Position numbers and translations under genes: made by a program | Notes under the pieces: model-generated | What the model was told of the DNA's origin: nothing | What the model saw: the letters and a program-made list of their open reading frames with translations, nothing else | Databases searched by the model: none | In this document: in pieces, positions 18,392 to 25,398 of the stretch | How the letters are laid out: every line of letters begins with the position of its first letter | How positions within the stretch are numbered: the first letter of the stretch is position 1 | From: Oscillatoriaceae cyanobacterium M33_DOE_052 | GTDB taxonomy: Bacteria > Cyanobacteriota > Cyanobacteriia > Cyanobacteriales > Laspinemataceae | Assembly: GCA_015296065.1 (NCBI GenBank) | Contig: DVDU01000243.1 | Coordinates: forward strand, 1-64,000 | Length of the DNA stretch: 64,000 nt | Reading direction: 5' to 3'

Positions 18392-19165
18392 ATGGAGAAA
18401 GCAACAAACATCATGCCCAACCCCACAGAGACCAATAATGAGCCAGCCGCCACTACCACTGCACCCGACGAGCCCACCTGGTTTCACGTGGAGTTCGTTG
18501 GTTGTATGGAAATGCTGGCGGATCTGGCCAAAACCATAGAATATTTTGATGCCCACCAGGTTTGGTTTCGCCAGTGCGCCCATCCGATGAAAGCGGACCC
18601 GATCGGGGATAACGGTTATGCGCTCACGATCGGGCGATTTGGAGCCCTGGGTTATCAAGTGGAGCCAAAAATCGGCTTAAACCTCTTACCCCAGGATATG
18701 GGAGAGTACAGAATCGAGACCATACCAGTGCCAGACTACACCCCCCCAGGGTATGAAGTGGAGTTTAAAGCCTTCCAAAAGCTGGTAGAAGTCAGCCCGG
18801 AAAACCTATCTGACTTGGGGGAGGGGGAATTAGCCGCCATGACCCGGGTGGAGTGGAATTTGGACTTGCGGGTGGGGGTATGGTTTCCCAAGTTTATCCG
18901 CAAGCTGCCTCAAAGTCTGATTAGAAAGACTGGGGATAATCTGCTGGCTCGCATCGTCACCATAGTTTCCCGCCGCTTGACTTATAAAGTCCAAGAAGAT
19001 TTTCACTCGTCTTTGGGTGGATCATCCCTGGAACAGTTTAAGCGTCGGTGGTCCCAAACCAAAGGTAGGGATGTTTGCCAGCAAGTCAATGGGACAGATG
19101 CTCCCGAACCAGAGGACGCTCTCGCCGCCGAGGGGGATGGGGAAGATTTTATGATTCACGAGTAA
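18392..19165 (+). CDS. DUF1997 family protein
   Basis: A 257-residue cytoplasmic protein (from ATG 18392; an ATG at 18413 or 18329 is also possible). Residues about 35-245 match the DUF1997 family of cyanobacteria and plants: HVEFVGCMEMLADLAKTIEYF, HPMKADPIGDNGYALTIGRFG, and the basic amphipathic stretch VGVWFPKFIRKLPQSLIRKTGDNLL. The fold resembles polyketide-cyclase/START-like ligand-binding barrels, but no activity is established. The C-terminal 30 residues are acidic and variable. Confidence 0.75.
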   Translation: MEKATNIMPNPTETNNEPAATTTAPDEPTWFHVEFVGCMEMLADLAKTIEYFDAHQVWFRQCAHPMKADPIGDNGYALTIGRFGALGYQVEPKIGLNLLPQDMGEYRIETIPVPDYTPPGYEVEFKAFQKLVEVSPENLSDLGEGELAAMTRVEWNLDLRVGVWFPKFIRKLPQSLIRKTGDNLLARIVTIVSRRLTYKVQEDFHSSLGGSSLEQFKRRWSQTKGRDVCQQVNGTDAPEPEDALAAEGDGEDFMIHE

Positions 19166-19226
19166 AAATTAAGATTTCCTCACCAAGGATGTTTTCTCAT
19201 CCTCCCCAACCACCTCATGGGTTAAG

Positions 19227-19697
19227 TTACATATTGCTGACAATCTTCTGGACGATTTGGATGCCCGTCAAGGCTTGCCAACCGAACAGAAGTAATAGGG
19301 TCATGTTCAAGCCGATATGCGTAAAGCGAGCCCACTGCTCACCTTTTTGCATAAAGGGAGCCAGAGCGGCTGATACGGCGATCGTGCCCGTCATGCCCAA
19401 GCCGACGAGCAGATGGGGACCAAAAAACAGCTTGCCATTGTTGATATAGGTTACGGCCATGCCGCCGATCGTGCCTAAAACCATTGTGGCTAAAAGCACG
19501 GAACCGACTTGATAATGCTTGATGTTGTACTTACCCTTGATCAGCTCTTTCTTGGCGTCTCCTTGGGCTTGTCTGGTACGCTTGACTTTGATCCCTAGGT
19601 ATAGGGCGTAAACCGAAAGGCCAAGCAACACCCACATTAACAGGGGGTGAAAGAAAGGCAGTACGGTTTTTAAGGGCTCTGGCAGTTCGATCGTCAT
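19227..19697 (-). CDS. DUF4079 integral membrane protein, second copy
   Basis: A 156-residue protein with four predicted membrane helices and the family's histidines: FHPLLMW near the N-terminus, GPHLLVG and FTHIGLN in helices 3 and 4. A charged cytoplasmic loop (KRTRQAQGDAKKELIKGKYNI, cut here in words) separates helices 1 and 2. It is distantly related to the protein at 2269-2742. Function not established. Confidence 0.82.
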   Translation of the reverse strand: MTIELPEPLKTVLPFFHPLLMWVLLGLSVYALYLGIKVKRTRQAQGDAKKELIKGKYNIKHYQVGSVLLATMVLGTIGGMAVTYINNGKLFFGPHLLVGLGMTGTIAVSAALAPFMQKGEQWARFTHIGLNMTLLLLFGWQALTGIQIVQKIVSNM

Positions 19698-19852
19698 AGT
19701 GTTTTATCTGCTGAATGGCAACGGCGTCTTAATAAAACTTATCACGAACTCCATACCCACTTTCCAAAAGTTGGATTTTGCCCTAATCTAGGGGCTACGG
19801 CAACTGAATTTTCTGATTGTCGTGACCAGCCCCACAGGGAATGAGGCACACC

Positions 19853-21232
19853 ATGCCGTCTAAGCAGGATATTTTACTGATACAGGCCGCTCAGAGTGGC
19901 CAAATCGAGCCCATCCGTCGTTTAATCGCCGAGGGTGCGGACCTCAAGGCGGGCGATGCCAATGGCACTACCGCTTTAATGTTTGCCGCCCAAAAGGGTT
20001 ACACCGAAATCATCCGTCTTTTGGTTGACGCCGGTGCCGATATCAATCTCAGGCGTACCCGCTTTGGTGTCACGGCTTTGATGCTAGCGGCAGCGCACAA
20101 TTCGGTTGATGCGGTCAAATTGTTGGTGGCAAAGGGGGCTGATGTCAATGCGAAAAATGAGGATGGCAGCACGGCGCTAATGGCGGCGGCGATGAAGGGA
20201 TTTCCCGAAACAGTCAGGATTTTGCTGGAGGCGGGTGCAGACCCTAATGTGGCAGATAAGGATGAAGATACGGCTTTGAAGGTGGCGATCGCCTACGGTC
20301 ATGCCGAAGTAGCGCGCATTCTGCTCGCTGCTGGTGCTGTCCTGAACAACGCCGAAGCCAGCACCGCCCTGACGGTGGCAGCAGAAGAAGGTAATTTAGC
20401 AACTATCGAAGTGCTTTTATCACAAAACAGTCAATTTGTCAACATCCCGGACAAAGAAGGCGATACCGCCCTGGTGCTGGCGGCAGACCGGGGTCACGCA
20501 GATGTGGTGCGGACATTACTGGCCGCCGGGGCCGATGTCAACGCCAAAAACCCCGAGGGTGCCACGGCTCTGATGGGAGCAGCGGCTGGGGGTCATCTGG
20601 AAATCGTCCGCACTCTACTGGATACCGGTGCCGATGTCAATGCTAAAGACTTAGATGGAGAAACGGCTCTCAACTTAGCTGTGGTGGAAGGTCACACCGA
20701 TATAGTGCAATTATTGCTCGATCGGGGCGCCGACTGCCAAGAACGCAACAAGTTAGGCGATACTCCCCTACTGGTAGCAGCCCTGCATGGTCACGCCGAT
20801 ATCGTCATCGCCCTATTACAAAAAGGTGCTGATTACAACGCCCGTAACTTCGGGGCCACAGCCCTCACCCTCGCAGCAGTGCAGGGACACAAAGAAACCG
20901 TGAAAGTCCTCCTCGATGCTGGAGCCCATCCCAACGTCCAGGCGGCTGATGGCAAAACCCCCTTGATGAAGGCGGCAGACAAAAACCTCACCCGGGTGAT
21001 GAGCGCCCTCATCGAATGCGGTGCTGATGTCAACATTCAAGATAACGCCGGAGCCACCGCCATGATGTGGGCCGCTCATCGCGGTTACGTAGAGGCAGTG
21101 CAGGTACTTCTCGCCGCTGGTGCAGATGTGAATCTGAAAAATCGGGGCGGTTATACCGCCCTGATGATTGCCGAGTTCAACGGTCACACCCAGGTGGTGA
21201 GGGTTCTCAGACAAGCAGGCGCAATGGAATAA
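19853..21232 (+). CDS. ankyrin-repeat protein
   Basis: A 459-residue protein consisting of about 13-14 ankyrin repeats of 33 residues (consensus DGxTALMxAAxxGHxEIVRxLLxAGADVNAKN) over its whole length, with no signal peptide or extra domain. Ankyrin stacks bind other proteins; the partner is unknown. The start is ATG 19853, preceded by GAGG at suitable spacing, rather than the ATG at 19841. Repeats are closely similar at the DNA level, suggesting expansion by internal duplication. It converges on the dioxygenase group with only 3 bp between stop codons. Confidence 0.92.
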   Translation: MPSKQDILLIQAAQSGQIEPIRRLIAEGADLKAGDANGTTALMFAAQKGYTEIIRLLVDAGADINLRRTRFGVTALMLAAAHNSVDAVKLLVAKGADVNAKNEDGSTALMAAAMKGFPETVRILLEAGADPNVADKDEDTALKVAIAYGHAEVARILLAAGAVLNNAEASTALTVAAEEGNLATIEVLLSQNSQFVNIPDKEGDTALVLAADRGHADVVRTLLAAGADVNAKNPEGATALMGAAAGGHLEIVRTLLDTGADVNAKDLDGETALNLAVVEGHTDIVQLLLDRGADCQERNKLGDTPLLVAALHGHADIVIALLQKGADYNARNFGATALTLAAVQGHKETVKVLLDAGAHPNVQAADGKTPLMKAADKNLTRVMSALIECGADVNIQDNAGATAMMWAAHRGYVEAVQVLLAAGADVNLKNRGGYTALMIAEFNGHTQVVRVLRQAGAME

Positions 21233-21235
21233 TAC

Positions 21236-22138
21236 CTACCGCCGCACCCACCCATTGAAGGTAAAACGGCTGTCGGCAAAATGGCGAGAGGGACAACTCA
21301 CGGGCATTACTTCGTGCCAATAACTGCTACAGAAAAACACAATGCTGTTATTGCGCGGTTCTACGTCTTTAAAGTTGTCCCCCTTGACCCAGGTGCCATT
21401 GACCGCTTTGCTATCGTACAGGCGCAACTCCCCACCGCTAAAGGCTTTAGGCTCCCGATTGAAATAATACACATAAGAAAGCTGTCTGGTTGAAGTTTCT
21501 TCAGTGCCGTTATCAGGATGGGTTTTGTAATAGTGACCATCATTGTGAGCAGTGAGCTGGCATTCTATGTGAGTAATGTCAAACGGGGATAATCCCAACT
21601 GGGGCAGAACTTCTGGCATCACTTGGGGAATCCTCTCTTGCAGCAAGGGATAAAATTCATCCCTGTAAAGGTAAATCACCTTGGATTTACGATAGTCCTG
21701 TACTTGTCCGAGGGTGGTACTATCCATCAGTTCTGACTCTTTAGCCATCACGTGTTTGAGCAGGGCGGAATGTTCTTCGGGGGTGAGAAAGTTGTCAATT
21801 TGCACATATTGGGCGCCGTCTAAGTAGTTGGAAGGTAGCTCTACTTGCTGATGGCGATAAGCAATCAAACCATTACCATCCACCAGCATCGGCGGGTCAG
21901 TGGCTATAGCAATTAAAGAAGCACTGGGAAAGTACATAGACGATTTGCCATCGTCAATAGGAATTTTAAACACCCGATTAGGTACTCCCGGATGAGAGCG
22001 CGTCAGCATCACCTCGAACAGTTCCCGCAGCAATGGTGCATCCGCAGATTCAAAGGATAGCTCGCACTGGTTCCCTCCCTCTAGGATCAGCATCGCAGTC
22101 ACACCGCTAGATTCAGGTATCGGTTGATTGTCATTCAT
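21236..22138 (-). CDS. Fe(II)/2-oxoglutarate-dependent dioxygenase, prolyl-4-hydroxylase type
   Basis: A 300-residue protein in two parts. Residues 1-110 form an N-terminal domain (GGNQCELSFESAD, FKIPIDDGKSSMYFPSASL, ATDPPML) shared with its two neighbours. The C-terminal part is a P4H-like double-stranded beta-helix. The metal triad is visible: H-P-D within HYYKTHPDN (about residue 205), and the distal His in YWHEVMPV. The 2-oxoglutarate-binding Arg is in the final FADSRFTF segment. Such enzymes hydroxylate proline or other residues in proteins or peptides. Last gene of a four-gene leftward group. Confidence 0.88.
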   Translation of the reverse strand: MNDNQPIPESSGVTAMLILEGGNQCELSFESADAPLLRELFEVMLTRSHPGVPNRVFKIPIDDGKSSMYFPSASLIAIATDPPMLVDGNGLIAYRHQQVELPSNYLDGAQYVQIDNFLTPEEHSALLKHVMAKESELMDSTTLGQVQDYRKSKVIYLYRDEFYPLLQERIPQVMPEVLPQLGLSPFDITHIECQLTAHNDGHYYKTHPDNGTEETSTRQLSYVYYFNREPKAFSGGELRLYDSKAVNGTWVKGDNFKDVEPRNNSIVFFCSSYWHEVMPVSCPSRHFADSRFTFNGWVRR

Positions 22139-22206
22139 AAATTCTCCTCACTTCTATCACAGAAAAATTGTCAATTCAAGTCAATATTATGCGGATTTAA
22201 ACCATT

Positions 22207-23061
22207 TTAACTATCCATTTCAATTCCGCCATTTATGACAAAACAAGTGCTAATTAAGTTTTGTTCAGGCGATCCAATTGGCTGCATCATAGAATCATAG
22301 CTGCTGAAGAAAAACACCGCCCGATTCCCCCGTGGTTCCACCACCTGGTAAGAATCCGCTACCACACATTGATTATTTACCACCTGACTATCGTAAATCC
22401 GCAACTCCCCGCCGGTGAAAGACTTGGGCTCGCGATACAAGTAATAGACAAAGGTGATAACAATGTTATTGGTCCTTTGTCCTTTGTCGTTGGGGATAGG
22501 ATTTGGGAGAAGGGAGGCAGTAATTTCCCCCAAGGGAAATGATGATATATCCAGGTGACTGAGAACGAAGGGGATAACTGCTTGCACCCGGTTGATGAAG
22601 GTGGTTTGCCACTGGGGTGAGGATACAGTATTGCTCAGCTTCATGGGAGACTGCAAATCCGACTGATTAGCCAAAACCCAATCTAGCAGTTGCTGATATT
22701 CTTTCACAGTGAGGAAATTATCAACCAGGACATATTGGGACTCGATAACCAGGGGGGGTGGTTGCTGCTGACCATGCAGAATTTCTTCTAAAGGTAGGGG
22801 AGGGTCAGTCATTATCCCCACAACGGACGATCGGGGAACATACATCGCAGTGCGTCCCCCATCAATAGGAAGTTTAAACAGCTTGCTGGCATTTTCGCCC
22901 TCCCCTGGTTCGGCGAGCAACTGGCGTAATAAATCCCCCATCAGGGGCAAATCATCAGCAGGGAAAGCTAATTCACATTTGTGGTCTCCTTGCAACATCA
23001 CCGTCATGTAAATAGCTTCAGCTTCTCCTGGTTCTGGGAGTTGGTCATCTAATATCATCAC
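22207..23061 (-). CDS. degenerate paralogue of the 2-oxoglutarate dioxygenases, metal site lost
   Basis: A 284-residue protein co-linear with the genes on both sides: FKLPIDGGRTAMYVPRSSV in the N-terminal domain and VYYLYREPKSFTGGELRIYD in the barrel. Where the paralogues have HxD (HYYKTHPDN) it reads NPIPNDKGQRTNN, of which DKGQRTN is encoded by inserted heptamer repeats (22470-22492). The distal His is replaced (SSYDSMMQPIG), and the C-terminal Arg segment is changed to STCFVIN. The frame is intact and the rest is conserved, so it looks like a pseudoenzyme under some constraint rather than fresh junk. A regulatory or binding role is inference. Confidence 0.85.
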   Translation of the reverse strand: MMILDDQLPEPGEAEAIYMTVMLQGDHKCELAFPADDLPLMGDLLRQLLAEPGEGENASKLFKLPIDGGRTAMYVPRSSVVGIMTDPPLPLEEILHGQQQPPPLVIESQYVLVDNFLTVKEYQQLLDWVLANQSDLQSPMKLSNTVSSPQWQTTFINRVQAVIPFVLSHLDISSFPLGEITASLLPNPIPNDKGQRTNNIVITFVYYLYREPKSFTGGELRIYDSQVVNNQCVVADSYQVVEPRGNRAVFFFSSYDSMMQPIGSPEQNLISTCFVINGGIEMDS

Positions 23062-23092
23062 ATCCTCTCTGGGGAAAAATTCCTGCTTCTAT

Positions 23093-24136
23093 CTAGCAAG
23101 GCACAGATTTGTAGTTGTTGTCAAACAGAAAATTCATAAAGGAAACGGATATGGTAATATCCAAGCCGTTGACGTGATGCCACCACCCCACAGGCATGAA
23201 CATCACCTCTCCGGGATGCAAAACCGTTTCCATGATGTTAACATCCCGGAAGCGGGGATATTTGTCTAAATCGGGATTTTCCAAATCTACGCTGCTGAAA
23301 TAGGTTTGGTAGTTGTAAACCAGGTGTTTTTGATTGGGAGAAATCAGGCGGATGCGCTTGCGCCCATATACTTGAGTGAGTAAGCTGCTAATAGCATCGT
23401 AATGCAGGGGTGTCACTGTGCCTGCGGGGCCAAACCAAAAGGCAATCTGGTTTTGCTTGAGCGGGTCTAGGTATTCTGGGAAAATGTCCATCTCCTCGAA
23501 TAATCCCTGAAGTTCTTTTTTGTATAAATTGCCGTTGAAAGGCACCATATAATAATCGTTGGTGACACCGCCATTGACTACTAAATCGGCGTATTCTCCC
23601 AAAGGCATGGTTTTCTTGTGCTTGGATTTTTCGATTTCATATAGAGGGTTGGCGGTGCGGTTAAACTGCACATCAACCAACACATCGCCATATTTGGCCT
23701 TGAGATAATCTGGATTCCACAACTTGAGTCCCGGCCAATTGGACATGATATCGGTGATAATTACGGGGGTGTTAGTGAGGTAATATTTTTCCAGAAATTC
23801 CTGGCGACTGGGGCGGCTGACTCTTTCTATTGTCCCGTATTTAGGGGAGGTTTTTTCTATTTGATGGTAAATGTCTAGTTGGTATTCTAACCTTTGGATT
23901 TGCTGAGTTTGTAAATTTAGCTCGCCTTCCATAGTTTGGACTTTTGCGGCTAACTCACTGCTGAGTTGAAAGCAGGGGTGAGCGGCAATTGCTCTGACTT
24001 CGGCTTGAGCGATGCGGATATCGTAGCCTTTTTTGACGATTTCATGGACGATCGCGCCGTCGGCAACTCCTTGGAGTTTTTGGCTGGCTATCCACCGCCG
24101 CCATTCATCGGGGAGAAACTGAGTTTGGGAATACAT
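23093..24136 (-). CDS. cupin-like (JmjC-type) Fe/2-oxoglutarate hydroxylase
   Basis: A 347-residue protein. Residues 1-115 are helical and contain a coiled-coil-like stretch (LNLQTQQIQRLEYQLDIYHQ). Residues about 120-340 are a cupin_8/JmjC domain of the factor-inhibiting-HIF type: TPVIITDIMSNWPGLK, then the metal motif in TPLHYDAISS (HxD) and GWWHHVNGLD (distal His). The start was placed at ATG 24136 because the 40 upstream codons are translated heptamer repeats. It sits inside the dioxygenase group, between paralogues, suggesting that the enzymes act together. Confidence 0.88.
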   Translation of the reverse strand: MYSQTQFLPDEWRRWIASQKLQGVADGAIVHEIVKKGYDIRIAQAEVRAIAAHPCFQLSSELAAKVQTMEGELNLQTQQIQRLEYQLDIYHQIEKTSPKYGTIERVSRPSRQEFLEKYYLTNTPVIITDIMSNWPGLKLWNPDYLKAKYGDVLVDVQFNRTANPLYEIEKSKHKKTMPLGEYADLVVNGGVTNDYYMVPFNGNLYKKELQGLFEEMDIFPEYLDPLKQNQIAFWFGPAGTVTPLHYDAISSLLTQVYGRKRIRLISPNQKHLVYNYQTYFSSVDLENPDLDKYPRFRDVNIMETVLHPGEVMFMPVGWWHHVNGLDITISVSFMNFLFDNNYKSVPC

Positions 24137-24160
24137 TTGGGTATAAGTGAATAAATTATT

Positions 24161-24270
24161 AGTTGTTTGTCCTTTGTCCTTTGTCCCTTGTCCGTTGTCC
24201 TTTGTCCTTTGTCCGCTTGTATAATAACAAAGGACAAATGACCAATGACCAATCACTAATGACTAATGAC
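24161..24270. repeat. heptanucleotide repeat array
   Basis: About 15 heptamers of the GTCCTTT / GTCATTG type in both orientations, filling the gap between the cupin gene and the upstream dioxygenase gene. Confidence 0.85.
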
Positions 24271-24283
24271 TTTGGCTGATGAT

Positions 24284-25183
24284 TTAGCGATAAATCCAGC
24301 CGTTCATGGTGAAGCGGCTATCGGCGAAGTTTTCTGAGGTACAGGTGACGGGACAAACTTCGTGGATGTGACCACTACAGAAAAAGACGATGCTGTTATG
24401 TCGGGGTTCTATGGTTTTGAAGGTGTGAGCGTGACGCCAGTAACCTTCTTCTATGCGGGGGTCGTACATCCGCAATTCGCCCCCGGTGAAGGCTTTGGGT
24501 TGGCGGTGGAAGTAATAGACGTAAGATATTTGCCGCTTGGCGGTTTCGGGGGAGTTGTTGTCGCTGTGGGGTTTGTAATAATGGCTGTTGTTGTGGGCGG
24601 TAATTTGCAGGTCGATTTGGGTGGGTTCAAAGGGGGAAAGGACTAATTCCTCTAGGACATCGGGGAGAATGTAGTTGAGTCGATCGCGCATAATCTGACC
24701 CCACTCACTGGCATGATATAGCACTTTGGACTGGCGGCTATCTTCTGGTCCGCCGTAAGTGGCACTAGCCACAAATTCCGACTCTTTGGCGATGACGAAA
24801 TCCAGGAGTTTCTGGCATTCTTCTGGGGAGAAAAAGTCATCCATTTGCAGGTACTGCGCCCCTTCTAAATAATTAGAGGGTAACTCGGCTTGCTGGTGGC
24901 GGTAGGCAATCAAGCCATTATTATCTACGAGCATGGGAGGGTCTGTGGCGATCGCGATTAAAGAATCGCTGGGAAAATACATCGCCGCCTTGCCATCTTG
25001 GAGGGGAATTTTAAACAACCGGTTGGCGACGCCCGGTGTGGAGCGAGTCAGCAAGACTTGGAACAGTTCCCGGAGTAGAGGACTGTCTGCAGTGGGAAAA
25101 GATAGCTCAAAGTTATTACCACCTTTGAGCAGTAGCATCACATGAACGCCGTCAGATTCTTTTAAATTATAGTCTGATGTCAT
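24284..25183 (-). CDS. Fe(II)/2-oxoglutarate-dependent dioxygenase, prolyl-4-hydroxylase type
   Basis: A 299-residue protein, roughly half identical by eye to the one ending at 21236 along its whole length. It has the same N-terminal domain (GGNNFELSFPTAD, FKIPLQDGKAAMYFPSDSL, ATDPPML) and an intact catalytic barrel: HxD in HYYKPHSDN, distal His in GHIHEVCPV, and Arg in FADSRFTMNGW. It is the first gene of the leftward group (dioxygenase, cupin, degenerate dioxygenase, dioxygenase). The start codon follows a heptamer repeat array that provides AAGGAC. Confidence 0.88.
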   Translation of the reverse strand: MTSDYNLKESDGVHVMLLLKGGNNFELSFPTADSPLLRELFQVLLTRSTPGVANRLFKIPLQDGKAAMYFPSDSLIAIATDPPMLVDNNGLIAYRHQQAELPSNYLEGAQYLQMDDFFSPEECQKLLDFVIAKESEFVASATYGGPEDSRQSKVLYHASEWGQIMRDRLNYILPDVLEELVLSPFEPTQIDLQITAHNNSHYYKPHSDNNSPETAKRQISYVYYFHRQPKAFTGGELRMYDPRIEEGYWRHAHTFKTIEPRHNSIVFFCSGHIHEVCPVTCTSENFADSRFTMNGWIYR

Positions 25184-25394
25184 AATTTGTCATTTGTCCT
25201 TGGTCATTGGTCATTTGTCCTTGGTCATTTGTCCTTTGTCCTTGGTCACGAAAAACCTGCAGAGATTAAATTAGGTTCGTAGTTGGGCTTTAGCGAGGGA
25301 GTAATTTGGGCTAAAGCCCAACTACGAACTGGTTAATCAATCCGGTTTCTGACTCAAAGGACAAGTGACAAAGAACAAATGACCAATGACAATC
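25184..25394. repeat. heptamer arrays flanking a 20-bp inverted repeat
   Basis: Heptamer arrays at 25184-25250 and 25358-25394 surround a 55-bp hairpin. GTTCGTAGTTGGGCTTTAGC (25275-25294) is the exact complement of 25310-25329. The same GGGCTAAAGCCCAACTAC unit recurs near 29112, 41270-41340, 57745, 58772, 58809 and 58950. Confidence 0.85.
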
Positions 25395-25398
25395 AATG

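Noticed and set aside
24161-24270. CRISPR array
   Set aside because: The repeats are contiguous heptamers without 20-40-bp repeats, unique spacers or cas genes.
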